From Bacilli bacterium (lineage in GTDB: Bacteria > Bacillota_I > Bacilli_A > RF39 > UBA660): a stretch of DNA of 20,436 nucleotides. Shown here piece after piece: positions 1-7,362 of this stretch. The DNA lies in assembly GCA_028708005.1 (NCBI GenBank), contig JAQVZV010000002.1, positions 1 to 20,436 of the forward strand. Direction: 5' to 3'. A program made the position numbers and the translations under genes. Position 1 is the stretch's first letter. Each line of letters opens with the position of its first letter. The notes below the pieces were generated by a model, which did no database searches, was not told where the DNA came from, and worked only from the letters and a program-made list of their open reading frames with translations.

Positions 1-120
1 AACACTAAAAACGGCATTGCCTATTTTCTCGTATGACATAGCATAGTCAATTAATTTTTCTAATTCACTAACTTCCTTTATATCACTAGTCGTACGATTT
101 ATAAAACTTACATCATTCAT
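1..120 (-). CDS. ybeY: YbeY endoribonuclease, N-terminal part (runs off window)
   Basis: Forty codons are visible, from an ATG at 118-120 to the window edge, with no stop. The fragment begins MNDVSFINRT and reaches KIGNAVFSV. This resembles the N-terminal region of YbeY, the metal-dependent RNase of 16S rRNA maturation and ribosome quality control, just before its first conserved beta strand. The catalytic His motif lies outside the window. The start overlaps the upstream VanZ-like stop in an ATGA, implying translational coupling. Downstream position after yqfC-yqfD matches the Bacillus order yqfC-yqfD-phoH-yqfF-ybeY, which is the main support. Assignment rests on synteny plus a short weak similarity. 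Confidence 0.6.
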   Translation of the reverse strand, partial: MNDVSFINRTTSDIKEVSELEKLIDYAMSYEKIGNAVFSV

Positions 121-752
121 ACAAATCCCTCTATCATCTTAATGTCAAAATCAAAGATATACATAAACCCAAGGATTAATATAATAATTATCAATAAATT
201 TATAAACCATGGTTTTTTAAATATCTTTGGCATGTGATTACCAATCGTATCTATTATGATGTAGATAAAATAACCAATAATAGCACCCATGACATTTAAC
301 ATAATATCATCAACATCAAAGACTCGCCCAACGATAAGACGCTGGGCAAATTCAATTGTCAAAGACGAAATTAATGATAAGATAAATGTCAAAGATAATC
401 GCTTGGCTTTAAGGTAATAGGAAACAAATAATCCAAAAGGGATAAAAATAAGTAAATTACCAACGATATTCTTAAAAAATAATTTAGTTCCAAAATTATA
501 CCTAAGCATCTCTCTAAAAGGTATTAAATTATAACTACTAATTGAATAACTAACAGGATCCTGAGCAGTTACAACATAGAATAAAACTAAAACATAAAGC
601 ATAAATAAGAGAGTAAAAAATTCTTTATGAAACACAAATTTCATACGATTAGTTTTTAAATAAGCTAATCGAATCGAAGACATAATAACTGTAAATACGA
701 GTAACATCGGCCATGCTTTACGCAACACTTCTAATACCTCTACTTTAAACAC
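117..752 (-). CDS. VanZ-like family membrane protein
   Basis: The 211-residue protein is mostly hydrophobic, with about five predicted membrane helices. The VanZ-type signature is seen as NLIPFREMLRYNFG, then KNIVGNLLIFIPFGLF, then GRVFDVDDIMLNVMGAIIGY. VanZ of Tn1546 raises teicoplanin resistance by an unresolved mechanism; most family members have unknown roles. The open frame extends to a TTG at 773, but I chose GTG at 750-752 because a GAGGTG ribosome site lies about 6 nt before it. That site overlaps the yqfD stop region. The gene sits between yqfD and ybeY, where phoH and yqfF are normally found. The 3' end overlaps ybeY by 4 nt. Family call is good; function is open. Confidence 0.8.
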   Translation of the reverse strand: MFKVEVLEVLRKAWPMLLVFTVIMSSIRLAYLKTNRMKFVFHKEFFTLLFMLYVLVLFYVVTAQDPVSYSISSYNLIPFREMLRYNFGTKLFFKNIVGNLLIFIPFGLFVSYYLKAKRLSLTFILSLISSLTIEFAQRLIVGRVFDVDDIMLNVMGAIIGYFIYIIIDTIGNHMPKIFKKPWFINLLIIIILILGFMYIFDFDIKMIEGFV

Positions 753-762
753 AATTTCACCT

Positions 763-1929
763 CTACTCCACAATTCTCCTAGGCGTTCCTATATTTTCAT
801 AAACTTTGAAAAACATTTCTAAATATAATTTTTGATCAGCAATATGATATTTTAATTTTCTTCGATTAATAACATATTCATTTTCATCAAGATACTCTTC
901 CATTTTCTTAATCGCCTGCGCCTCGGCCATTATTAAAGCTTCACCATCAGTATATATTTCATCTACAATAACCACTTCTCTTTGCTTATCCTTAATAATA
1001 CTAAAAGGTACTAAAGGATTAGCAACAACATCATAATATTTAGATATTTTTGATGCAAATGGACGGGTATTAAATAACGCGAAAACGCGATTTAAAAAAA
1101 CAACTTTATAAACATCCTTTTTTTTACCAGTTTGAACTTTACTCTGATAAATTAGAGGATGCTCTACTTTTATATTATACCATACTTCACCATATATTTT
1201 ACCATTAGCTTTTACTATTTTTGACACTTCTTGACCTTTCATAATCCTGCCACTAATTATAATATCGCCTTTTTTGACATAATCATTTTTCCGTTTTACA
1301 ATTTCGCCTTCAATCGCATCAATCCTCAATATAATTGCATTCTTAGTAGACACAATATCTTGATACTCATAATCATCAACAATCTTTTTTATTTTTCGTT
1401 CCTCTACTTTAACAATATATTTGGTTCCTACAGTTTCTATTTCAAGCCATTCTAGACGATCTTTATATTCATTTAGTATTTGTTCTTTCGTTTGTTGGAG
1501 TTCATTAAAACTCTTCTTAAAGTGCCATCTTTTAATGTTTCTTTCTGCCAATTCCACTGCAATTAATTTTCGTACACTGGCATTACTATGAACGACTTCA
1601 ACATCAAAAATCACATTTGATAAAAACAATAAGAAGAGATAGCCTATAATTATTGATAACAATAGCAAAAGATGTTCCTTGATTCCCTCCTTTAATCTCA
1701 ATTTACCTTCATAACCAACTACATTAATTTCAAAAGTGGTCTTTATCCCTTTTACTTTATCAAAATCACGATTAAAGATTTTAATCAAAACATTCTGCCT
1801 GTCTATATATTTTATGTCCAGTAAATTTATCTTTAATTTATATATATAGGATAAGAAACGTTCTATTCTCTTACCCTTTGCACGTATAACGACTACTCCT
1901 TCAAAATAAGTTAGTAATTTACGGTTCAT
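763..1929 (-). CDS. yqfD: Sporulation protein YqfD
   Basis: At 388 residues this matches the usual YqfD length of about 400. The N-terminal part is soluble and carries VVIRAKGKRIERFLSYIY. A single membrane segment follows near residues 85-108 (HLLLLLSIIIGYLFLLFLSN). The large C-terminal domain contains the typical IDAIEGEIVKRKNDYVKKGD and GRIMKGQ pieces, resembling a stage IV sporulation protein/biotinyl-lipoyl-like fold. YqfD is a mother-cell sporulation protein of the sigma-E regulon in Bacillus; its biochemical role is unknown. An AGGGTGAG site precedes the ATG. It starts 4 nt after the yqfC stop, so the two form an operon. Confidence 0.92.
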   Translation of the reverse strand: MNRKLLTYFEGVVVIRAKGKRIERFLSYIYKLKINLLDIKYIDRQNVLIKIFNRDFDKVKGIKTTFEINVVGYEGKLRLKEGIKEHLLLLLSIIIGYLFLLFLSNVIFDVEVVHSNASVRKLIAVELAERNIKRWHFKKSFNELQQTKEQILNEYKDRLEWLEIETVGTKYIVKVEERKIKKIVDDYEYQDIVSTKNAIILRIDAIEGEIVKRKNDYVKKGDIIISGRIMKGQEVSKIVKANGKIYGEVWYNIKVEHPLIYQSKVQTGKKKDVYKVVFLNRVFALFNTRPFASKISKYYDVVANPLVPFSIIKDKQREVVIVDEIYTDGEALIMAEAQAIKKMEEYLDENEYVINRRKLKYHIADQKLYLEMFFKVYENIGTPRRIVE

Positions 1930-1933
1930 CTTC

Positions 1934-2173
1934 TCACCCTAGTTCTATTTGTTTGATTTCGCCGCTTATTAGTAATTCGTTATTTAACAATTTCGAAACA
2001 ACCAACTTATTACCGTTTACTTTAATTACACCCTTATCATAGCTAATAACAATTTGATTACTATTAAAATTTGATATCTCTTTGTAATTAACTATATTTA
2101 CCCGCCCTTCATATATGTGAACAGAGATATTCTTGTCATAAATATAATTAGTTAATTTATCTATTATCTTCAT
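1934..2173 (-). CDS. yqfC: YqfC/YabP family sporulation protein
   Basis: A 79-residue protein with the YabP/YqfC pattern: VHIYEGRVNIVNYKEISNF, then IVISYDKGVIKVNGNKL, then ELLISGEIKQIEL. The family is small, beta-rich and sporulation-associated; its role is not known in detail. The frame is open to a GTG at 2182, but the ATG at 2171-2173 is preferred because the AGGTGA ribosome site lies just before it and overlaps the upstream GTG. It is the first gene of the yqfC-yqfD(-vanZ-ybeY) operon and diverges from the plus-strand deacetylase. A sigma-E-like promoter candidate lies 37-65 nt upstream. Confidence 0.85.
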   Translation of the reverse strand: MKIIDKLTNYIYDKNISVHIYEGRVNIVNYKEISNFNSNQIVISYDKGVIKVNGNKLVVSKLLNNELLISGEIKQIELG

Positions 2174-2209
2174 TACTATCACCTATATAATCATATTATT
2201 ATTAAAGAC

Positions 2210-2238
2210 TTCTTATGAAATTTAGTTTTCGATATCAC
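2210..2238 (-). promoter_or_regulatory. Candidate sigma-E-type promoter of yqfC-yqfD
   Basis: Read on the minus strand: GTGATATC (2231-2238), 13-bp spacer, CATAAGAA (2210-2217). The Bacillus sigma-E consensus is roughly GTCATATT, 13-15 bp, CATACAnT. Two mismatches occur in the -35 and the last base of the -10 differs. The spacer equals that of the much better promoter in front of spoIIIAH. yqfC is a sigma-E gene in B. subtilis, so the position makes sense. Moderate to low certainty. Confidence 0.35.
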
Positions 2239-2246
2239 TCTTACTA

Positions 2247-2274
2247 TTGATATATTTTAAAATATATATATAAT
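2247..2274 (+). promoter_or_regulatory. Sigma-A promoter of the deacetylase gene
   Basis: TTGATA (2247-2252) and TATAAT (2269-2274) are separated by 16 bp, followed 21 nt later by the ATG of the plus-strand gene. A near-consensus vegetative promoter, although the surroundings are very AT-rich. Confidence 0.65.
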
Positions 2275-2295
2275 ACAGTTGCAAGTGGGTGGATT

Positions 2296-3210
2296 ATGAA
2301 AATTAACAGAAGCGGTAGTGACAAATTTAAACAAGTAAAAAAAATGGAATTTAAATATAAGGTTACAAAAAGAATTGCTGTAGGAGCCATTGCCATAAGT
2401 CTTTTCCTTTTATATGGTCCAGTTCAATTTGTTGATAATAATTTTACAATCAACAATAATTGTAATAATTTAGAATTTCTACAACAAAGTAATAATATTG
2501 AGGAAACTATAGGAGAGGATCCTATTATTTCTAATGAAGATAAAATAAAGGAAAAACCGTTAGAAGAAATTATTAAAGAAAATGAAATTATAACGCCTAG
2601 TAATGAAGGGGAAACAATAAACAAACAGAATGTAAAAATGGTGGCTTTAAGTTTTGATGATGGACCTTCTAAAACATTGACTATAGAATTATTACAAATT
2701 CTTAAATCTAATAATGCTACCGCCACTTTCTTCATCATCGGGAATAAAGTAAATCAATATAAAGACATAATATTAGAAATATATAATGCCGGTAATGAAA
2801 TTGGAAATCACAGTTATGACCATAGTAATTTTACAAAATTAAGTAAAGAACAAATCACCGAACAATATAACAAAACTAATGAATTGATTTATCAAGTAAC
2901 TAACGAATATCCAACCCTTTTTAGGCCACCATACGGCGCTATTAACAATAAAGTTAAGGAACATATTAATAGTCCAGTAATATTATGGTCCATTGATTCT
3001 AATGATTGGCGTAAAATATCGGATGAAGAAGTTATTAATAATGTTTTGTCAAATTTAGAAGACGGAAAAATAATCTTAATGCATGATATCCATAAAAGAA
3101 CGATTGAGGTTTGCCAAATATTAATACCTAAAATTAAAGATTTGGGTTATGAAATCGTTAGCATTAAAGAGTTGTTTGAATATAAAAATATGGAATTAAA
3201 AATGGGGTAG
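2296..3210 (+). CDS. Polysaccharide deacetylase (NodB domain), membrane-anchored
   Basis: This 304-residue protein has a basic N terminus, one membrane segment near residues 27-45, an acidic linker to about residue 112, and a NodB deacetylase domain. Visible catalytic motifs are SFDDGPS (119-125; metal-binding D122), NHSYDH (171-176; H172 and H176 as metal ligands), RPPYG (210-214), WSIDSNDW (231-238) and LMHD (261-264). Family members remove acetyl groups from peptidoglycan GlcNAc or MurNAc, or from chitin-like or exopolysaccharides, outside the cell. Substrate cannot be told from sequence; peptidoglycan is likely given the anchoring. It is the only plus-strand gene, with its own promoter, and is convergent with yqeY through a shared terminator. 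The ribosome site (GGGTGG) is weak. Confidence 0.92.
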   Translation: MKINRSGSDKFKQVKKMEFKYKVTKRIAVGAIAISLFLLYGPVQFVDNNFTINNNCNNLEFLQQSNNIEETIGEDPIISNEDKIKEKPLEEIIKENEIITPSNEGETINKQNVKMVALSFDDGPSKTLTIELLQILKSNNATATFFIIGNKVNQYKDIILEIYNAGNEIGNHSYDHSNFTKLSKEQITEQYNKTNELIYQVTNEYPTLFRPPYGAINNKVKEHINSPVILWSIDSNDWRKISDEEVINNVLSNLEDGKIILMHDIHKRTIEVCQILIPKIKDLGYEIVSIKELFEYKNMELKMG

Positions 3211-3227
3211 TTTATACTAAAACTAAA

Positions 3228-3259
3228 AAAAATTAAGTATCATTGAATACTTAATTTTT
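3228..3259. terminator. Bidirectional terminator between deacetylase gene and yqeY
   Basis: Perfect 13-bp inverted repeat AAAAATTAAGTAT / ATACTTAATTTTT with a 6-nt loop. A/T tracts on both sides allow function on both strands. The yqeY stop codon (3240-3242) lies at the loop, so the hairpin is partly coding. Confidence 0.8.
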
Positions 3260-3689
3260 GTTTAATAATTGAATTAACTTTCTTCATATCAGCTTTACCT
3301 TTAATAAGTGGGACTAATTCCTTCATTATTATACCGATATCACTGATACTTTTGGCATTAACTTTTAAAATAACACTATCAATAATAGCTAGCAATTCAT
3401 TATCACTTAACTGTTCTGGTAAATACTTATTCAAGATATCAATTTCAGACTCCGTTTGAGTGATTAATTCTAATCGATTAGCTTTCTTAAATTCCTCGAT
3501 TGATTCTCTACGCATTTTTATTTGTTTGCTAATAATATCAACAATATCTGCTTCTTCCAATTTTTTCCTTCTGTTTATTTCTTCCAATTGAATAGCGCCT
3601 TTAACCATCCTTATAACATCAAGATATAATCTGTTTTTACTTCTCATAGCCTCTTTCATATCTTGAACTATAATGTCCATTAACGACAT
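3240..3689 (-). CDS. yqeY: YqeY/GatB-tail family protein
   Basis: A 149-residue all-helical protein matching YqeY throughout: MKEAMRSKNRLYLDVIRMVK, IKMRRESIEEFKKANR, ETQSEI-like TQTESEIDILNKYLPEQLS, and the C-terminal GKADMKKVNSIIKQKL. The fold equals the tail of GatB, which in GatB contacts tRNA; stand-alone YqeY has no settled function. In Firmicutes it normally follows rpsU directly; here murE has come between them. It overlaps the murE 3' end by 10 nt, so the two are co-transcribed. The stop codon sits in the loop of the operon terminator. Confidence 0.92.
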   Translation of the reverse strand: MSLMDIIVQDMKEAMRSKNRLYLDVIRMVKGAIQLEEINRRKKLEEADIVDIISKQIKMRRESIEEFKKANRLELITQTESEIDILNKYLPEQLSDNELLAIIDSVILKVNAKSISDIGIIMKELVPLIKGKADMKKVNSIIKQKLSIQ

Positions 3690-5122
3690 CTTAATTTCTC
3701 TTTTTTGAAATATTCTTCTACCACTTTATAATCAGTTTTATAAGGTACATATTGATTATTAATTTCCTGATAATCTTCATCGCCTTTACCCGTAATAAGG
3801 ACTATATCTCCTTCATCAGCAATACTTAAAGCTTTGAAAATAGCAGCTTCCCTATCAAGAACACGTTCATAATTAAAACGTTTATCCTTAATCGTTGAAA
3901 CCATATCATCAATAATATCGTTTACATCTTCAGTCCTAGGATCTTCTAACGTAAATATTACATGATCAGCAAGTTCTGTAACAGCTTCACCTATTTCAAC
4001 TCTTCTGCCTTTATCCCTTAAGCCTCCTGAACCAGTTACTATTATAACTCGGCCCCTGTTAGTTATATTGATATATTCGAGCAAGTTTCTTAAAGCATTA
4101 GCAGTATGTGCATAATCAATCATTACCTTATATGGTTGATTACAATCAACATATGTTTGTCTTGAACTAATAGGTTTTAACAATTTAATAGCATCAATTA
4201 CCATTTTGGGAGTGTATCCTAATCTAGTACACGTAATAAATGCCGCCATAAGATTATATACATTAAATTTGCCTGATAACGGACTATCAATATAATATTC
4301 ATTATCATTATCAATCAACGTAAATGTTAATTGATCTGCTGTTACCATTATATCTTTAGCGGTAACATTAGCATCACTATCTATACCATAGGTAATAACT
4401 TTACCCCTTGCTCTTTTAATAACTTCTTTAGCATATTTATCATCACTATTAATGATACTAAAACCTGTGTCTTTAACTAATTCAAATAACTTAGCTTTAG
4501 CTAAAAGATAATTTTCCATTGTCTTATGAGTATTTAAATGATCTCTACTTAAATTAGTAAAAATAGCAACTTCAAAATCTAATTCACTTAAACGATTAGC
4601 AAGTAATCTTTCCGAAGTTGTTTCTATTGATACATAATTACATCCAGCATCATAAAAATCACTTAAATATTTATATAATTCTTTAGGAAAAGGAGTTGTA
4701 AATTTTTGATCTCTGTGATATTTTTTACATTCTAATCCATTAGTCCCAATATAAGCGGCATTATCAAGAACATTAAGCAACTGATAAATTATATGGGATA
4801 ATGTTGTTTTCCCGTCGGTACCAGTAACTCCTATTAATTTTAATTGTTTATCAACATTGTCATAAAACTTAGATAAAGCTAGTGACATCGCCTTATTAGT
4901 ATCATTAACCTTTATAACCGGCACACTAGCTTCAACATCTTTTCTTGCAAGAATGGCAACAGCACCATTCTCAACAGCTTGTTTTATATAATTATGTCCA
5001 TCAACAGTAAGGCCCTCAATTGCGCAAAACAAATAATTATCAGCTTTAACTCTTGAATCTTCTTCGATTGATTCAATCGCAATATCTTCTTTGACATCAA
5101 AGAGTTCATTAAGTTTTTTCAT
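3680..5122 (-). CDS. murE: UDP-MurNAc-tripeptide synthetase (MurE ligase)
   Basis: A 480-residue Mur ligase that adds the third amino acid to UDP-MurNAc-L-Ala-D-Glu in the cytoplasm. Domain order is typical: the substrate domain (IEEDSRVKADNYLFCAIEG), the ATP P-loop GVTGTDGKTTLSH, the central IETTSERL and FTNLSRDHLNTHKTMENY motifs with the Lys that is carbamylated in the family (AKAKLFEL), and the C-terminal domain with VTGSGGLRDKGRR. The selectivity loop reads EDPRTED. DAP enzymes have DNPR, and Lys enzymes usually have other tetrapeptides such as DDPN or DNPA, so the third residue (DAP or Lys) is ambiguous. An AGGAGGATGAA ribosome site precedes the ATG. It lies between rpsU and yqeY, an unusual place. 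Confidence 0.93.
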   Translation of the reverse strand: MKKLNELFDVKEDIAIESIEEDSRVKADNYLFCAIEGLTVDGHNYIKQAVENGAVAILARKDVEASVPVIKVNDTNKAMSLALSKFYDNVDKQLKLIGVTGTDGKTTLSHIIYQLLNVLDNAAYIGTNGLECKKYHRDQKFTTPFPKELYKYLSDFYDAGCNYVSIETTSERLLANRLSELDFEVAIFTNLSRDHLNTHKTMENYLLAKAKLFELVKDTGFSIINSDDKYAKEVIKRARGKVITYGIDSDANVTAKDIMVTADQLTFTLIDNDNEYYIDSPLSGKFNVYNLMAAFITCTRLGYTPKMVIDAIKLLKPISSRQTYVDCNQPYKVMIDYAHTANALRNLLEYINITNRGRVIIVTGSGGLRDKGRRVEIGEAVTELADHVIFTLEDPRTEDVNDIIDDMVSTIKDKRFNYERVLDREAAIFKALSIADEGDIVLITGKGDEDYQEINNQYVPYKTDYKVVEEYFKKEKLRCR

Positions 5123-5141
5123 TTCATCCTCCTAATAATTG

Positions 5142-5339
5142 TTATGCTGCTTTATCACGGCGAGCACGTTTATTAGCATTTTTTCTAGCCGCTTCACGAG
5201 CCTCTCTACGTTCAACACCAGGCTTTTTATAACCTTCTTGTCTTTTCTTAACTTCAGAAGGGACTCCACTTCTGGCAACTCTTTGCTTAAACTTCCTTAA
5301 AGCACCGTCAATGTTTCCATTTACAACAACACGCGTCAT
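5142..5339 (-). CDS. rpsU: Ribosomal protein bS21
   Basis: A 65-residue basic protein with the full S21 pattern: VVVNGNIDGALRKFKQRVARSG, then VKKRQEGYKKPGVERREAREA and a Lys/Arg-rich tail. S21 sits on the 30S platform near the anti-Shine-Dalgarno region. Length is slightly above the Bacillus form (57 aa). A very strong GGGAGGG ribosome site precedes the ATG. It heads the rpsU-murE-yqeY operon and has a good sigma-A promoter. Confidence 0.97.
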   Translation of the reverse strand: MTRVVVNGNIDGALRKFKQRVARSGVPSEVKKRQEGYKKPGVERREAREAARKNANKRARRDKAA

Positions 5340-5370
5340 CTACTAATCCCTCCCTTCTTTAACTACATCA

Positions 5371-5399
5371 ATTATAACATTCGCTTGTAAAGTATGCAA
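5371..5399 (-). promoter_or_regulatory. Sigma-A promoter of rpsU-murE-yqeY
   Basis: Minus strand: TTGCAT (5394-5399), 17-bp spacer, TATAAT (5371-5376), 31 nt before the rpsU start. The -35/spacer carries an imperfect inverted repeat (CTTGCA...TACAAG), which may be chance. Confidence 0.7.
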
Positions 5400-5473
5400 G
5401 TATTTGTTAGCTTTAATAATGTAAAATTAAATGCTTGATCACTTACCTTTCGACCAATAATATATTTTTATAT

Positions 5474-5503
5474 AAAAAAACAGCCACATAGAATATGTAA
5501 CTG
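5474..5503 (-). terminator. Terminator of the racemase/ATP-grasp/AsnB operon
   Basis: Minus strand: CAGTTACAT, 5-nt loop, ATGTGGCTG, then seven T. The stem is 9 bp with two G-U pairs and starts 24 nt after the asnB-like stop. Confidence 0.8.
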
Positions 5504-5526
5504 CCTTCTTCTTTTAAATATAAACT

Positions 5527-7353
5527 TTAGATTGATACAAAATATACCTTGTACCAAATTAAAAAAGTATAAATAGTATAAACCTTACGGGCGGTATTTT
5601 GAACTCCTTTATAATGATTATCCAATAATTTATTTATTTTAACAACATCAAAGAATTCACTTGCAAAATCAGAATTAAAGATCTCTTTTACTTTATTATA
5701 ATACTTCTCTTCCTTTAACCAAATGGAAAACGGTACAGGAAAACCTTTCTTCTTACGTTTAGACCATTCTAAAGGAAGACTGTTTTTCGACGCTTTTCTA
5801 AGCGCATATTTAGTAATTCCTTTATATATTTTATATTTACTAGGTATACCCAAACTATGTTCAAAGACATTTTTATCTAAGAACGGCATTCTGGCTTCCA
5901 AGCTATGGGCCATAGTCATTTTATCAGCCTTCAACAAAATATCATTGGGTAGCCATAAATTCATATCCAAATATTGCATTTTAGTTATATCATCTTTATC
6001 TTTTACACAATCAAAATAAGGCTTAGTAATAGATTTAAAAGTACGATTTGATTTATATTCTTTATTTAGAACTTCATTAGCTCCTTTATCATCAAAAATA
6101 AAAGCTTGCCCAATATAATAATCTTCAATACCAGAGCCTCCCCTGATTAAGAAGTTTTTTCCTTTAAAATTAGGCATCTTGATAACTTTATTCTTAAGCC
6201 CACGTCTAAACCTTATAGGCAACTTACGGTATAGCAAAAGCATTTTTGATTGCTTGTATGGACCATATCCTCCATATAATTCATCCGCCCCTTCTCCAGA
6301 CATAACTACTTTTACATCTTTTCTAGCTAGTTCTGATAAAAAATATAAAGGTACGGCTGATAAATTAGCGTGTGGTTCGTCAGAATGATATTGAACCTTT
6401 TCCATTACTTTAAAAAATTCATCAGCTGTTATTAATTTTCTTTTGTTTTTTATTTTTAATATATCTGATAAATCTTTAGCGTCATTAGTTTCATTAAACT
6501 CTTTATAAGCGAACCCAACAGAATAAGTTGTTTTAGGCTTTAGTAAAGAAGTTATATAACTAGAATCAATTCCACCAGATAGAAAAGCACCTATTTGGGC
6601 ATCATTCAACTGGTGACATTTAACTGACTTAGCAACATTGTTATGAATATCTAATATCAATTCAGACAACTTGCTTTTTTTAGTTTTATAGCTATAATCA
6701 TAATAACTTTCTATTTTTAACTTACCATTTTTATATGTAAAACAACGACCTTGATTTAAACGATATACATCCTTAAAGAATGTTTCCTCTAGCACCGAGT
6801 ATTGAAAAGTTAGATATGGTTTTAAAGCATCTTTATTTACTTCCTTTTTAAAATGAGGATGCGGTAAAAAACTCTTTATTTCAGATCCCCAAATAAAAGT
6901 GTCTTTTATTTTATAATAATAAAATGGTTTTATGCCAAAGTAATCACGAGCTCCAAATAATTCGCCTTTCTTTTTATCCCATATAACAAAGGCGAACATC
7001 CCTCTTAACATTGAAACCATTTTTTTACCATACTCTTCATAACCATGAATTATTATTTCAGCATTAGAGTCAGTCTTAAAAAGATGGCCCTTTTGAATTA
7101 AAGTTTGCTTTAATTCTTCATAATTATAAATGGTAGCATCAGCCATCAAAATCATAGATTCTTTTTCATTTTTTAATACTTTGCATTCAGATTTTGAATC
7201 ATCTTTATTAAGCCCCCTAATAGCCATTGATATACTCTCGTCTATATAATAATCTTCATTATCAGGACCACGATGAATAATCATTTCACCCATTTTTTTA
7301 ATTAGTTTTCTATCTTTTGTTTGTTTATCTATATATCCTACAAAACCACACAT
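5527..7353 (-). CDS. Asparagine-synthase-type amidotransferase (AsnB family)
   Basis: A 608-residue, two-domain enzyme. The class II glutaminase domain starts with the catalytic Cys2 (MCGFVGYID) and contains HRGPDNED. The synthetase domain has the PPi-loop LSGGIDSS (258-265), SGEGADELYGGY (352-363) and ARMPFLD. The family adenylates a side-chain carboxylate and amidates it with ammonia from glutamine. The glutaminase pocket looks altered: where E. coli AsnB has NGEIYN and SDCE this protein has DATIYN (72-77) and SNAE. The last gene of an operon with a racemase and a D-Asp-ligase-like enzyme; Lactococcus AsnH, an AsnB relative, amidates D-Asp in the peptidoglycan cross-bridge. That role is plausible here. 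Free asparagine synthesis is the alternative. An AGGGTGA ribosome site precedes the ATG. Confidence 0.88.
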   Translation of the reverse strand: MCGFVGYIDKQTKDRKLIKKMGEMIIHRGPDNEDYYIDESISMAIRGLNKDDSKSECKVLKNEKESMILMADATIYNYEELKQTLIQKGHLFKTDSNAEIIIHGYEEYGKKMVSMLRGMFAFVIWDKKKGELFGARDYFGIKPFYYYKIKDTFIWGSEIKSFLPHPHFKKEVNKDALKPYLTFQYSVLEETFFKDVYRLNQGRCFTYKNGKLKIESYYDYSYKTKKSKLSELILDIHNNVAKSVKCHQLNDAQIGAFLSGGIDSSYITSLLKPKTTYSVGFAYKEFNETNDAKDLSDILKIKNKRKLITADEFFKVMEKVQYHSDEPHANLSAVPLYFLSELARKDVKVVMSGEGADELYGGYGPYKQSKMLLLYRKLPIRFRRGLKNKVIKMPNFKGKNFLIRGGSGIEDYYIGQAFIFDDKGANEVLNKEYKSNRTFKSITKPYFDCVKDKDDITKMQYLDMNLWLPNDILLKADKMTMAHSLEARMPFLDKNVFEHSLGIPSKYKIYKGITKYALRKASKNSLPLEWSKRKKKGFPVPFSIWLKEEKYYNKVKEIFNSDFASEFFDVVKINKLLDNHYKGVQNTARKVYTIYTFLIWYKVYFVSI

Positions 7354-7362
7354 ATTTTCACC

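Noticed and set aside
1231..1455. Plus-strand open frame of 74 codons inside yqfD
   Set aside because: Low-complexity Phe/Ile/Asn-rich shadow of the strong yqfD gene, without a ribosome site.
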